Shown here: positions 7,606 to 16,580 of the stretch, in pieces
How positions within the stretch are numbered: the first letter of the stretch is position 1
Layout: each line of letters begins with the position of its first letter
Origin: Acidobacteriaceae bacterium
GTDB taxonomy: Bacteria > Acidobacteriota > Terriglobia > Terriglobales > Acidobacteriaceae
Reading direction: 5' to 3'
DNA length: 53,001 nt
Assembly: GCA_030041305.1 (NCBI GenBank)
Contig: JASHOC010000349.1
Location: 1 to 53,001 of the forward strand
Program-made: the position numbers and the translations under genes
Notes under the pieces: generated by a model
What the model saw: the letters and a program-made list of their open reading frames with translations, nothing else
What the model was told of the DNA's origin: nothing
Databases searched by the model: none

Positions 7606-7724
7606 TTACGGCGGTTCTCCAATTCCGGTGAAGTTTTGAGGGGCGTGCCGGGTGGCGTTTTCTTGGGAAAAACGCCACTCAACGTTCGAGGTTCTGCTCT
7701 ACACCAATTGGAGAACCGCTATAG
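7606..7724 (+). mobile_element. 119 bp MITE-like repeat, copy 2
   Basis: Same length and orientation as copy 1 (5357-5475) and nearly identical, including the inverted ends and the internal GTGGCGTTTT hairpin. It sits in the gap between the recO start and the SMP-30 gene stop. The left part of that gap (7510-7570) has a weak CCCACCCTTG-type inverted repeat. Confidence 0.9.
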
Positions 7725-7798
7725 CGCCGCTTCGGGGCCATGCTCCCATCTTCGGCGCAATTGCAAAGGAATTGCGAGGGTGGGGGCGGCCGAAAGGC

Positions 7799-8929
7799 TT
7801 ATTTGGACTGGACAATCGGCTCGCCGGCGATGAGGAGATGGACGCGATAGACGTTGCCGCTGGCGGTGATGTACAGAGTCTGGCGGTCGGGTCCGGCCCA
7901 GGCCACATTGGCCACGCGCGTGGGGATATCGAGGGTGGCGAGTGGCTTGCCTTCGGGCGAAAAGATCCAAACGCCGCTGGGCCCGGCGCCATAGATGTTT
8001 CCTTCGACGTCGACCTTGATGCCGTCCGGGCCGCCGTCGCGCGGGTCCGAGGTGGCGTCGTAGAGGAGCTTGGGGTCGGCCAGCGAACCGTTGGGCCGCA
8101 CCGTGTAGCGCCACCATTGCTTCTTCGGCTCGGAGTTGTCGACGTAGAGGTATTTTTCGCCGGGCGAGAAGGCGATGCCATTGGGGCGGGGCAGATTGCC
8201 GATGAGGAGCTGCAGGTGAGCGCGGTCGGGCGGGGCGCCGGGAGCTTGCTCGAGGGCGTGGGGAATGCGGTAGACGCCGTTGATCTTGAGCTGCTTATCC
8301 GGATCGGTGTCACTTTGGGTGCGCAGGCCGTAGGGCGGATCGGTGAAGTAGAGTGAGCCGTCGGAGCGGTAGACGAGATCGTTGGGACTGTTGAGGCGCT
8401 TGCCCTGGTAGGTGTCGGCGAGGATGGTGATCTGCGCCGTGGGGCTGAGGGATTCGAAGCGATAGACGTCGCGCTGGGCGTGTCCGGCGACGGTGAGGCG
8501 GCCGCGAACGTCAAGGGTCATGCCGTTCGATCCGGGCTCGGTTCCGCCATAAGGGGCCGAGCCCTGGTAGCCGCTGGGCTGGAGAAAGATGCTGGCGCCC
8601 TGGCCTGGGGCCCACGTGCGGATGCTGTTGCTGGTGATATCGGCGAAATAGAGGCGGTCGCCGGCCCAGATCGGGCCCTCGGTCCAGGTGAAGCCGGTGG
8701 CCACACGCTCGAGCTGGGCGCCGGCAGGGATGATTTTGTCGGCGGCGGGATCGAGGCGCTCGAACTTGAGCGGCGTGGGGACGATGGCGGCGGGGTTTTC
8801 TGCCGGCTGCTGGGGTGGCGGGGTGGCTTTTTTGCATCCGGGCGCGAGGATGCAAGGCAAGGCGAGGGCGAGCAGGATCGGGAGCCGATTGGAGCTCAGG
8901 GTCGGATAGGAGTTGGGCTGTTTCTGCAT
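7799..8929 (-). CDS. SMP-30/gluconolactonase-like beta-propeller lipoprotein
   Basis: 376 residues from ATG 8929, which has GGAG 8 nt upstream. The ORF is open further but without a better start. The N-terminus has a hydrophobic segment (residues 15-30) ending in LAPGC, so Cys32 is a probable lipid-attachment site. A proline-rich spacer follows, then the SMP-30/LRE propeller with TEGPIW, NGMTLDVRGR, NSPNDLVYRSDGSLYFTD, PNGIAFSPGEKYLYVDN and DGIKVDVEGNIY. Family members bind a divalent metal at the propeller centre and hydrolyse lactones. An exported sugar-lactone hydrolase is likely but the substrate is not shown. It stands alone. Confidence 0.88.
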   Translation of the reverse strand: MQKQPNSYPTLSSNRLPILLALALPCILAPGCKKATPPPQQPAENPAAIVPTPLKFERLDPAADKIIPAGAQLERVATGFTWTEGPIWAGDRLYFADITSNSIRTWAPGQGASIFLQPSGYQGSAPYGGTEPGSNGMTLDVRGRLTVAGHAQRDVYRFESLSPTAQITILADTYQGKRLNSPNDLVYRSDGSLYFTDPPYGLRTQSDTDPDKQLKINGVYRIPHALEQAPGAPPDRAHLQLLIGNLPRPNGIAFSPGEKYLYVDNSEPKKQWWRYTVRPNGSLADPKLLYDATSDPRDGGPDGIKVDVEGNIYGAGPSGVWIFSPEGKPLATLDIPTRVANVAWAGPDRQTLYITASGNVYRVHLLIAGEPIVQSK

Positions 8930-9114
8930 GGGCTTGTCTCCGGCGAAATGGGCGCGGGCACCTGGTTGCGCCGCTGGAATGCGTTGCGCCTCGCAAAAAA
9001 CTCGAGGAACCGTCAAGGAGTGGAGAAAATCTAGCGGAAACATCTTTTGCCCTGGGGCGTTGGGCTGTCAAGAAGGCAGCGCGGAGACTATAGGCAATCG
9101 AGCGCCAGCGCGCC

Positions 9115-9120
9115 TACAAT
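9115..9120 (+). promoter_or_regulatory. -10 box TACAAT, leaderless start of next gene
   Basis: TACAAT ends 6 nt before GTG 9127. A weak -35 (TAGGCA, 9091-9096) is 18 nt upstream. There is no Shine-Dalgarno, so the transcript probably begins at or near the start codon. Confidence 0.5.
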
Positions 9121-9126
9121 GCCAGT

Positions 9127-9444
9127 GTGATGGCAAAGGCAAAGGCGAAGGAAAACATTTTCGAAGTGGCGTGCCCGGATTGCGGGGCAATGCTCAAGAT
9201 CGACGGAGCGACGGGGTTGGTGGTGAGCCACACTCCGGCGCCGCGGAAGCGGATGTTCGAGGACCTGGAGACGGCGGCCAAGGCGATGCGCGAGCATGAG
9301 GAGCGGAAGGAGTCGATCTTCCGCCAGAGCGTGGACGCGGAGAAGAATAAGGCCGATTTGTTCGAAAAGAAGTTTGCCGAAGCGCTGCGCAAGGCCAAGG
9401 ATGCGCCGGAAGGCAAGCCGCTGCGGGAGTTCGATCTGGACTGA
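9127..9444 (+). CDS. Small zinc-ribbon-like protein of unknown function
   Basis: 105 residues from GTG 9127 (ATG 9130 follows directly). The N-terminus contains CPDCG followed by AMLKIDGATGLVV, a half zinc ribbon. The rest is a charged helix rich in Lys and Glu, probably coiled coil (residues 45-100), ending LREFDLD. It looks like a lineage-conserved hypothetical protein. I do not recognise a named family. A leaderless promoter is placed 6 nt upstream. Confidence 0.7.
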   Translation: MMAKAKAKENIFEVACPDCGAMLKIDGATGLVVSHTPAPRKRMFEDLETAAKAMREHEERKESIFRQSVDAEKNKADLFEKKFAEALRKAKDAPEGKPLREFDLD

Positions 9445-9635
9445 AGACCGCATCCAAGCGAGGTAGAGCGGTTTTTGAGAGCCGCGCCGCCGGCGGAGGC
9501 CTGATCGGGGTTCCGAACTTTGCCTGCGCGATGCGGAGTTCGCCCAAGAATTCTCGTGAGCCGTTGATTTGAAGCGATTCTCTCGGTACGGTTGCGCCCC
9601 CTCCGGCGACGGAGTACAGAAGGGAAGGAGAAAAG

Positions 9636-9971
9636 ATGGTGGTTGTGCCGCTTTCGACATCGGGGAATGACCCTGAGAACGCGCCCGGCGCTCGGCCGGT
9701 TGCGCCGGTGCATTGGGTACGGGTGGCCGCCGCCGGCAGCCTTGCCCTAAGCGGCGTGCTGCTGATGGCCGGCAAGACGCGCGCGGGCTTGCTGGCGGCT
9801 GCTTCGGGGACAGCGCTGGCCATGATCGACCAGCCGGACACGATGAAAACCTGGTGGAACACGCTGCCGATTTATCTCGAAGAGATTCAGTCGATGCTGA
9901 GCCGGGTGCAGGGCGCCGTGGACGATATCGCTGCGCAGCGGGAAAAGCTGCGCCGGATGACAGCCACGTAG
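9636..9971 (+). CDS. Small membrane protein of unknown function
   Basis: 111 residues. ATG 9636 follows a strong GGAAGGAG Shine-Dalgarno. Two close hydrophobic segments (about residues 29-45 and 49-63) are followed by an amphipathic helix (QSMLSRVQGAVDDIAAQREKLRR) that could form a coiled coil. The arrangement suggests an inner-membrane protein with a cytoplasmic helical tail. No family recognised. Confidence 0.65.
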   Translation: MVVVPLSTSGNDPENAPGARPVAPVHWVRVAAAGSLALSGVLLMAGKTRAGLLAAASGTALAMIDQPDTMKTWWNTLPIYLEEIQSMLSRVQGAVDDIAAQREKLRRMTAT

Positions 9972-10026
9972 GCCCACCTCGAGCACTTTTCCTTCACATG
10001 TCGCCCTTGCAGTTTCAATCGAAGGC

Positions 10027-10049
10027 GGCGATTCTCTGGGGGAATCGCC
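10027..10049. terminator. Hairpin between convergent genes, possible terminator
   Basis: Perfect 8 bp stem GGCGATTC/GAATCGCC with a 7-nt loop, 55 bp after the membrane-protein gene and facing yvcK. There is no T-run, so rho-independent termination is uncertain. Confidence 0.35.
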
Positions 10050-10146
10050 ACTTGAGCTCCCGGCTTCGATGTGCAGCAGAAGGAGAAGCGCCATAGCCGC
10101 GAAAGCAAAAGCGCGGCGAGGGTGGGGCGCGCGATTATTTTGAGAA

Positions 10147-11220
10147 TCAGGCGCGGAGCGTCGTGTCGAGCCCCAGGGCCAGCAAAGCACTGGTGACGCG
10201 TCCCGCCTCGTGGCGCACTACGTTTTCTTCGCTCAAGAAATCGCCGGCAATGCAGCGCACGCCGAGAGCCTCAATGCGGTCGATGTCGGGCTCGATGGGC
10301 GCGGCTCCCTCGGCCGCGTAACGCGCCAAGGTCTCAGGCGAAATCGTAGCAGTGTTGACGAGCGCGCAGTCGAAAATGGGAGCGCGGGTGTGCTCGTAAA
10401 TGCGTTCGATGTGCGCGGAGGCGGAGAGGCCCAAGCTTTCGTTGGCCTGGGTCATGAGGTTGCAGATATACACGCGCAGGCCGCGAGCCCGGCTCAACGC
10501 GAGGGGAATTCCGTCAACGAGAAGATTGGTGATGAGCGAGGTATAGAGAGAGCCGGGGCCGACGGTGATGAGGTCGGCGCGCTCGATGGCCTCCAAGGTT
10601 TCGGGGAGCGGGGCCGGACAGGGTGGTTCGAGAGTGAGCTCCAAGATGCGCCGGTGACTGGCGGTGATGTTGGTTTCGCCACGCACCAGCGAGCCATCGT
10701 CCATGTGCGCAATCAGGGTGGTATTGGCCGCGGTGGCCGGATAGATGTTGCCGCGGGTGGCGAGGATTTTCGACGCCAATTGAATGGCGAGGGCGAAATC
10801 GCCAGTAATCTCGGTGAGCGCGACCACAAACAGGTTGCCGAAATTGTGACCCTTGAGCGAGCCGCCGGCCTTGAAGCGATGGCTGAAGAGCTGAACCAGG
10901 AGGTCTTCTTCTTCGCTCAGGGCCACCATGCAATTGCGCAGGTCGCCGGGCGGGAGCATGTTGAAGCCGCGGCGCAAGCGGCCCGATGAGCCGCCATCGT
11001 CGGTCACCGTGACCACGGCGGCGAGGTCGGCAATTTGCGCCGGCTCATCGCCCGCTTGGCCGGGCGCGAGCACAAGGCGCCGGAGGCCGCGCAGCAGCGT
11101 GGAGAGACCGGTCCCGCCGCCGATGGCCACCACGCGCAAAGGGCGAGCGGCCACCCCATGGTCAGAGCGGGAAGAGGGCGCGCTCGCGAGTTCAGCGGTT
11201 GGGGGAATTGGAGGACTCAA
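10147..11220 (-). CDS. yvcK: YvcK/CofD-like gluconeogenesis factor
   Basis: 357 residues. The N-terminal nucleotide-binding loop is GGGTGLSTLLRGL (GGGTG at 34-38), then VTVTDDGGSSGRLR, PGDLRNCMVAL, HRFKAGGSLKGHNFGN, GPGSLYTSLITNLLV and NLMTQANES. These are characteristic of YvcK, a UDP-GlcNAc-binding cytoplasmic protein needed for cell-shape and carbon-metabolism control in Gram-positives. The start is probably TTG 11220, because TAAGG, overlapping the TPR gene stop, lies 6 nt upstream. A GTG about 20 codons in is an alternative. It is read with the TPR gene, 8 nt apart. Confidence 0.92.
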   Translation of the reverse strand: MSPPIPPTAELASAPSSRSDHGVAARPLRVVAIGGGTGLSTLLRGLRRLVLAPGQAGDEPAQIADLAAVVTVTDDGGSSGRLRRGFNMLPPGDLRNCMVALSEEEDLLVQLFSHRFKAGGSLKGHNFGNLFVVALTEITGDFALAIQLASKILATRGNIYPATAANTTLIAHMDDGSLVRGETNITASHRRILELTLEPPCPAPLPETLEAIERADLITVGPGSLYTSLITNLLVDGIPLALSRARGLRVYICNLMTQANESLGLSASAHIERIYEHTRAPIFDCALVNTATISPETLARYAAEGAAPIEPDIDRIEALGVRCIAGDFLSEENVVRHEAGRVTSALLALGLDTTLRA

Positions 11221-11228
11221 ATCGGGCC

Positions 11229-11837
11229 TTACGGAATCTCAGGATACAACAACTCGGTAAAGCGAGGATCGTCCACCATGTTCTGGAAGTCGTTATCGAC
11301 GCGAGCCTGGAGGCGGTTTTTGGTGTTCAACTCAATGGCCCGGGCGAGGTGGGTGAGGCAATCCTGGGAACGGCCGGTGATGGCGTCGAGCACGGCCAGC
11401 CCGTAAAAGGCGTAATCGGCCTCGGGATGGGCGGCGAGAATGTTCTCAAACTGCTCACGGGCTTCCTCGTAATAGCCGGTGTTCAATTGAGAAATTGCGT
11501 AATCGTAGTGTTCCTCGGGGGTGAGAAAGGCCAGATTCGGCTTTTCCAGTTGCCGGTGGCAGGTTTGGATGTACATTTTGCAGCGTTCCTTGAGCTCCGC
11601 TGGGGCTTCGGGAAGCAGTTTTTCGAGAGCCGCCTGCGCTTTTTCGTATTTGCCCTGTTGCAGCAACTGCACTGCGACCTGGTAATGTTGGAAAACCGCG
11701 GAGTAGCCATCGGGTTTCACCGGTGGCTTCACATTCTTCATGCGGCTGGTCGCCGGGGATCGGGCCTCTTGCATCATGGGTTTGTCACTGGCGCGCACTC
11801 TCGAGGGCGGAAGCGAACCAGATGGATTCCCGGACAC
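11229..11837 (-). CDS. TPR-repeat protein
   Basis: 202 residues from GTG 11837. At least two tetratricopeptide motifs are visible: AVQLLQQGKYEKAQAALEKLL, and YDYAISQLNTGYYEEAREQFENIL followed by a third related helix pair with LARAIEL. No signal peptide. A TATCGT box lies 5 nt before the GTG, so the long start could be leaderless. Alternatives are ATG 11777 and ATG 11741; the conserved part begins near the latter. It forms a pair with yvcK. Presumably a scaffold; the partner is unknown. Confidence 0.75.
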   Translation of the reverse strand: MSGNPSGSLPPSRVRASDKPMMQEARSPATSRMKNVKPPVKPDGYSAVFQHYQVAVQLLQQGKYEKAQAALEKLLPEAPAELKERCKMYIQTCHRQLEKPNLAFLTPEEHYDYAISQLNTGYYEEAREQFENILAAHPEADYAFYGLAVLDAITGRSQDCLTHLARAIELNTKNRLQARVDNDFQNMVDDPRFTELLYPEIP

Positions 11838-11937
11838 TTCGCACGATAGAGAACAACGCTGCTTAGGCCATCTTTATACGCAGAACCCCGCCCGACGTCA
11901 ATCCGCCCGACGTCAATGGTTGCGTTAGTCGAGCGGC

Positions 11938-12582
11938 TTATCGCCCTGGCGCGGGAGTTTTCTGGCCGTAAATGGCCGGATTGAGCGCGGGGTCATTATA
12001 CATTTTCAGTTGCCGATACATCTTGAAGCTCCTGGTTCCGGCGAGGGTTTCGCGCCACAGCGCATCGAGGCAACGAGCCAGGTCGGCGCGCTGTTCCTCA
12101 AGGATTTTGAGGCGGTTGCGATTGCGATCGACATGGCCGGCGGGAGCGCCCGGCCGGCCGAGCTCTTCGCGCGTGTGGTAGATTTTGAGCGCGAGCACCG
12201 AAAGCCGGTCGATGATGAGGCCGGGCGATTCGGAGTTCAACGGCGCCGCCGGGCTGGGAAGACCTCGGCGCTCGAGCCAGCCCATCAGGAAACGGTCGAG
12301 TTCCTCGGTCAAGTCATTGCGGAGCTGATTGGTGCGGTCGATGCAGCGCTTGACCGCGGCCAGCGATGCGTCGGTCACGTTCGGCGCCCGCGCCTCATCC
12401 TCAATGTGCCAGAGGTCAAAGTTGGCGCGATGCTGGCGCGCCACCGCTGCGAGCCACTCCCCGGGCGAGGATTGCTCCGGGGATGGCGAGGAGGGTTGCG
12501 GCTCGTCCGGCGAGACGTGCTGCTCATGCCAGAGGCGGGTTCGCTCGTCGTGCAAGGCCATAATGGCTTCGGCCGCAATCAC
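11938..12582 (-). CDS. DUF4254 domain protein
   Basis: 214 residues. The block NFDLWHIEDEARAP (about residues 54-67), IDRTNQLRNDLTEELD and LIIDRLSVLALKIYHTREEL match the DUF4254 family, a helical protein whose biochemical function I cannot state. It starts at GTG 12582, with GGAG a little over 8 nt upstream. The C-terminus (RETLAGTRSFKMYRQLKMYN) is conserved in the family. It diverges from the secreted TPR gene. Confidence 0.8.
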   Translation of the reverse strand: MIAAEAIMALHDERTRLWHEQHVSPDEPQPSSPSPEQSSPGEWLAAVARQHRANFDLWHIEDEARAPNVTDASLAAVKRCIDRTNQLRNDLTEELDRFLMGWLERRGLPSPAAPLNSESPGLIIDRLSVLALKIYHTREELGRPGAPAGHVDRNRNRLKILEEQRADLARCLDALWRETLAGTRSFKMYRQLKMYNDPALNPAIYGQKTPAPGR

Positions 12583-12690
12583 TCTTCACGCTCCTGCAGC
12601 GGAACTGCCAAGCAGGGTCTATGGTAGAACGAATTTCAGCCGCTCTCCAACTGCTGCCCGCGGCCGAAGACGGCTTCCGGCGCGGCCGGT

Positions 12691-12719
12691 TTGACCCTGC
12701 TCTGGCGTCTCAATAGACT
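12691..12719 (+). promoter_or_regulatory. Sigma-70 type promoter TTGACC-N17-TAGACT
   Basis: The -35 TTGACC (12691-12696) and -10 TAGACT (12714-12719) are separated by 17 nt. A palindrome AAGACC-AG-GGTCTT (12721-12734) covers the expected transcription start and could be an operator. Confidence 0.6.
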
Positions 12720-12737
12720 TAAGACCAGGGTCTTCCC

Positions 12738-14627
12738 ATGGTGTTGCGTAGAATTCGACCGTTCGCGCTGATCTTTGCCGGAACATGTTTCTGCCTGCTT
12801 CCCGGCTTTTCCACTGTCTTGGCGCGGGCCCAATCCTCCAGTGACAATGCGCCGCAGAGCTCAAGCTCCTCTTCCGCCTCCTCTTCATCGCAGCCGATGT
12901 ACGTGCAGGAGAAGACGCCGTCGCTTGTCGATCCGGCCGGACCGATGGTCTCGCTGATCCCGGCAGAGCCGGTCTTCATTATGGCCGCGGCGCTGAACGG
13001 CTGCGGCTACGATGAGGGCCTGCCGCAAAGCGACCCCATTCGCCAGCATGTGCGCGACGAAATGAACCAGGCGCTCGCCAAGAGTGAAGAGGCCCGCAGC
13101 GACCGCGACGCGTTATGCCTCTATATCGCGCAGCACCGCATGACGGGAACGGAAAAGGACATTGCGCAGTACATTTCGTTGGCTCTTTACCTGACCCCTG
13201 CGCCAGCGCTGGAAACGACGGCCGATTTGACGGAGATGCCGCCGGATTCGACGCAGGTAGTGGAGATTCTGCCCATACTCCGCAAATTCGCCGCCGCGGT
13301 GGATCTGCACGGCATCTGGCTGACCACGCGCCACACCTACGACGAAGAAATCGACGAGCTGCACGACCCACTCTCGCAGATGATCGTGGCCACGAATCTT
13401 TATCTGAAGATGCCGGCTTCCTCCTATGAGGGCAGGCGGTTCATCGTGGTGATCGAGCCGATGCTGTCGCCCAGCACGGTAAACGCCCGCATTTACGGAA
13501 CGGACTATGTGGTTGTGGTTTCGCCGGTCAACGGCAAAATACCCATGGCCGATGTGCGCCATACCTATCTGCACTACATGATCGATCCTCTGCTGTATGC
13601 GCGTTCGGATGCTATCGACCGCGAGGAGCCTATTCTGAAGGCGATAGCCGATGCGCCCCTCGACTACAGCTACCGGTCGGGGGTGGTGCCGCTGACTATC
13701 GAGTGCCTGATCAAGGCCATCGAAGCGCGCACCATGGACACCGGCATTCCGATCTTCAAAGTTCCGGAGGGGTTGAACCGCGCGGAGCTTCCCCGCTATG
13801 AGCATGAACGCGAAGTCTCCTTAGAGAAGGCGGAAGCCGTGCGCCAGGCTCTGGTGCATCACGACATGACGCAGGGCTTCGTGCTGACCGGGTATTTTTA
13901 CAATCAATTGCTGCAATTCGAGAGAGATCCGGCCAGCCTGACGGACACGATCGGGGAAATGGTGTACGGCATGGACGTGGATGCGGAGATCCATCGAGCG
14001 CGCCAGATTGCCTTCGACCAGCAAGCGGACGCGGAGATTCTGCAGCGCAGCCAGCCGCGAAAGCTGACGGGACTCGATTTGGCCGAAGCCAAGCTCTCGA
14101 CCGGCGACGTAGGTGCGGCGACAGCGATGGCGAATAAGGTTCTGGCCGCCGGATCGGCCTCTTCGAAAGAGGATGGCGCGCGCGCCGACTTTATCCTGGC
14201 CCGCGCGGCGCTGATGACCGCCCATCCGGAGCAGGCGATCGACGATTTCCAAAAGACGATCGCCACCAGCAAGCAGCAACGGCTGCTGGCCTGGTCGCAC
14301 ATTTACCTCGGCCGCCTGCTGGACGTGGAATGCAAGCGCGACGAGGCGGTTGCGGAGTATAAGGAGGCGTTGGTGGTGCGTGACGGCCAGGAAGATACGC
14401 GGCTGGCGGCCGAACGGGGCGTGAAGACGGCCTACACGGTGCGGGGATATACCTGCGATGACGATTCCGACGACTCCGCGCCGCCGGCTGGGACGGCGAA
14501 ACCGGGCGCCAGCGCTGCGACGCCGAACGGGCCCTCGGACTCAGGTCAGGAAGCCGCGACACCGGGCGGTTCCGCAAAGCCCGATGCGGAAACCGCGAAG
14601 CCGGACGGAAGCGCGCCACCGCAATAG
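12738..14627 (+). CDS. Secreted protein with C-terminal TPR-like region, function unknown
   Basis: 629 residues. Signal peptide (RRIRPFALIFAGTCFCLLPG..., cleavage near ARAQ), a Ser-rich linker (residues 33-52), a large globular part without a motif I can name, then TPR-like helices (LDLAEAKLSTGDVGAATAMA, RADFILARAALMTAHPEQAI, SHIYLGRLLDVECKRDEAVA). The tail is disordered, rich in Ala, Pro and Gly. The stretch RHTYLHYMIDPL recalls a metallopeptidase helix but lacks HExxH. Probably periplasmic or cell-surface. It has its own promoter at 12691-12719. The type is common in acidobacteria as far as I recall. Confidence 0.75.
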   Translation: MVLRRIRPFALIFAGTCFCLLPGFSTVLARAQSSSDNAPQSSSSSSASSSSQPMYVQEKTPSLVDPAGPMVSLIPAEPVFIMAAALNGCGYDEGLPQSDPIRQHVRDEMNQALAKSEEARSDRDALCLYIAQHRMTGTEKDIAQYISLALYLTPAPALETTADLTEMPPDSTQVVEILPILRKFAAAVDLHGIWLTTRHTYDEEIDELHDPLSQMIVATNLYLKMPASSYEGRRFIVVIEPMLSPSTVNARIYGTDYVVVVSPVNGKIPMADVRHTYLHYMIDPLLYARSDAIDREEPILKAIADAPLDYSYRSGVVPLTIECLIKAIEARTMDTGIPIFKVPEGLNRAELPRYEHEREVSLEKAEAVRQALVHHDMTQGFVLTGYFYNQLLQFERDPASLTDTIGEMVYGMDVDAEIHRARQIAFDQQADAEILQRSQPRKLTGLDLAEAKLSTGDVGAATAMANKVLAAGSASSKEDGARADFILARAALMTAHPEQAIDDFQKTIATSKQQRLLAWSHIYLGRLLDVECKRDEAVAEYKEALVVRDGQEDTRLAAERGVKTAYTVRGYTCDDDSDDSAPPAGTAKPGASAATPNGPSDSGQEAATPGGSAKPDAETAKPDGSAPPQ

Positions 14628-14643
14628 GGGTCAGGGACGAGGG

Positions 14644-14707
14644 CTGTAACCGCATGAGTTTGGCCTCCCACCCTTGACGCAAAAAACGCGGCAAGGATGG
14701 GGCACCC
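14644..14707. repeat. Hairpin family B (CCCACCCTTG...CAAGGATGGGG), copy 1
   Basis: Inverted repeat with arms CCCACCCTTGaCG and CGcgGCAAGGATGGGG around an A-rich loop. The left flank CGCATGAGTTTGG is shared with the copy at 30835 (CGCATGAATTTGG), which shows it is a dispersed unit. A degenerate GGGAATA/GGGACTA stretch follows at 14741-14770. Confidence 0.7.
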
Positions 14708-14841
14708 ACTTTGGTAGAAAAATTAGCGGTCCCCGACCTAGGGAATAAGGGGCTAGGGACTAGAGACTGGCGCCTCTCAATCCGTACGCTTCGGGCGAGC
14801 CCTCGACGCCGCTTGCATCCCCCGAAAGACGAACGAGCCGA

Positions 14842-15723
14842 GTGGCGTCAGAATTCGACGTGGGCGAGAGAAACCAATCGGAAAAGGAATGCGTGGAAGC
14901 GGATTTGCGCGAGCTCGAAGCCGCCCTTGGCCATGGCTTTGCCGACCATGAGTTGCTGGTGCGCGCCCTCACGCACCGTTCCCTGGCCAAGGAGCGGGCG
15001 CAAGGCCTCGTCGAGGGGGGCGACAGAGCGCCGGCGGGCACAGGTGACAATGAACGCCTCGAGTTTTTGGGCGACGCCGTTCTCAACCTGGTGGTTGCCG
15101 AGACGCTTTTCGCCCTGCATCCGGAGTGGAGCGAGGGCGAGCTGACCCGCGTGCGCTCACAGTTTGTAAGCCGGCCGCACCTGGCCGGTTTGGCCGGCGC
15201 GGTGGGCGTCGGCAAATTTCTGCGTTTAAGCCGCCATGAGGAGCGCAGCGGTCTACGCCGCAAGAGCAGCGTGCTGGCAGACGCGATGGAAGCGGTGGTG
15301 GGGGCGCTTTTTCTTGATGGAGGGTTGGAGCCGGTACGCGTGTTCGTCCGCCGCCGCGTGATGGGCGAAGCCGTAGAACAACTGGCCGCGGAGTTGCGGT
15401 TGGGCGCCGCGCTGGGCAATTTCAAATCGGCGCTTCAGGAGCATTTGCAGGCCTTGCACGCCGGGGCTCCTATTTACAGAGTGAAGCGCGAGAGCGGACC
15501 GGCTCATCGCAAGCGCTTCCTGGTGGAAGCACGGCTGAAGAGCGAAAACGGCGAACCTGGCAAACTTCTGGCCCGGGGCTTGGGCGGCAGCAAAAAACTG
15601 GCTGAGCAGGACGCTGCGCGTCGCGCCCTCGAGGGCTTGCCGGCGGCGGACACGGCGGGCGCCGGCGGCATCGAACTGAAAGAGATTGTCGAATTGAAGC
15701 GGGAGGAGCCGGCGGCCAGGTGA
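14842..15723 (+). CDS. rnc: Ribonuclease III
   Basis: 293 residues from GTG 14842. An alternative GTG at 14893 has AAGGA 4 nt upstream and would give the more usual N-terminus. The RNase III signature NERLEFLGD is at residues 70-78, with the second acidic motif LADAMEAVVGALFLDGG. The C-terminal dsRNA-binding domain begins with NFKSALQEHLQA and contains GGSKKLAEQDAARRAL. The enzyme cleaves double-stranded RNA in rRNA processing. A Gly/Glu-rich insert (residues 55-69) and a ~25-residue tail make it longer than usual. The stop overlaps the first lepB start (GTGA). Confidence 0.95.
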   Translation: MASEFDVGERNQSEKECVEADLRELEAALGHGFADHELLVRALTHRSLAKERAQGLVEGGDRAPAGTGDNERLEFLGDAVLNLVVAETLFALHPEWSEGELTRVRSQFVSRPHLAGLAGAVGVGKFLRLSRHEERSGLRRKSSVLADAMEAVVGALFLDGGLEPVRVFVRRRVMGEAVEQLAAELRLGAALGNFKSALQEHLQALHAGAPIYRVKRESGPAHRKRFLVEARLKSENGEPGKLLARGLGGSKKLAEQDAARRALEGLPAADTAGAGGIELKEIVELKREEPAAR

Positions 15724-16502
15724 CCACCCTTACCGAACGTACGGGCTCGACGGTCGCTGCGATCCGGCGCATTCGCCTTGAACTGCCCACGATGCCCGAG
15801 GCGCTGGCTTCGCTGCTGCGCACGGTGGTGGTGGCGCTGTTTGTGCTCACTTTTGTGATGCAACCCTTCCTTATCCCTTCGGAAAGTATGGAGCACACCT
15901 TGCTAGTGGGCGATTTTCTCCTTTTCAATAAGCAGATTTTCGCTCCGTCCAACGCGCTGAGCCGGTGGTTGATGCCGTACCGGCAGGTGGAGCGGGGCGA
16001 TATCATCGTTTTCCACCATCCAGGCCCGCCGTTGCTGGTAAAGCGCGTGGTCGGCGTCCCGGGCGACCACCTGCGCATCGAGGATGGGCGAGTAATCATT
16101 AACGACAGACCTTTGGACGAGCCGTACGCCTCCTTCGAGCCGGCCCCGCCGAACTCGTTCCGTGACGACTTTCCGACGAAAATCTACACGGACCCAGACG
16201 TGGATCCAGTGTGGTGGCGGATGATGCAGAAGCTGACGCACAACGGCGGGCTGGTGATTTCCAAAGGCGAGTATTTTGTTTTAGGCGATAACCGGAACCA
16301 TAGTCTGGACTCCCGCTATTGGGGTTTTGTGCCACGTCAAGCGATCGTGGCGCGCCCGCTGATTATTTACTTCTCGCTGTATCGGCGATCCACGACGGAT
16401 ATCAATCAAGCTGCGGATGATAGACTCGGACACGAAAGGGAATTTTCGGCGCGGTTCAAGGATTTCGCGCGCTGGAAGCGCATTTTCCGCATAGTTCACT
16501 GA
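15720..16502 (+). CDS. lepB: Signal peptidase I (first paralogue)
   Basis: 260 residues. GTG 15720 overlaps the rnc stop by 4 nt, so translation is coupled. One membrane helix (about residues 32-50) precedes the catalytic Ser56 in IPSESMEHTLL. The general base Lys108 is in LLVKRVVGVPGD, and the conserved GDNRNHSLDSRYWGFVP lies in the C-terminal half. It is a single-spanning leader peptidase with the active site in the periplasm, removing signal peptides of Sec and Tat substrates. A second lepB follows. Confidence 0.95.
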   Translation: MTTLTERTGSTVAAIRRIRLELPTMPEALASLLRTVVVALFVLTFVMQPFLIPSESMEHTLLVGDFLLFNKQIFAPSNALSRWLMPYRQVERGDIIVFHHPGPPLLVKRVVGVPGDHLRIEDGRVIINDRPLDEPYASFEPAPPNSFRDDFPTKIYTDPDVDPVWWRMMQKLTHNGGLVISKGEYFVLGDNRNHSLDSRYWGFVPRQAIVARPLIIYFSLYRRSTTDINQAADDRLGHEREFSARFKDFARWKRIFRIVH

Positions 16503-16580
16503 TAGAGTCCGGGGTGGGACCGGGCGAGTCTTTGCGCCAAGCGGGGCCGCGAAGATCGATTGATCCGCGACGAGCGATTG

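Noticed and set aside
10210..10989. 259-codon plus-strand ORF opposite yvcK
   Set aside because: Antisense shadow; yvcK motifs are clear on the other strand.
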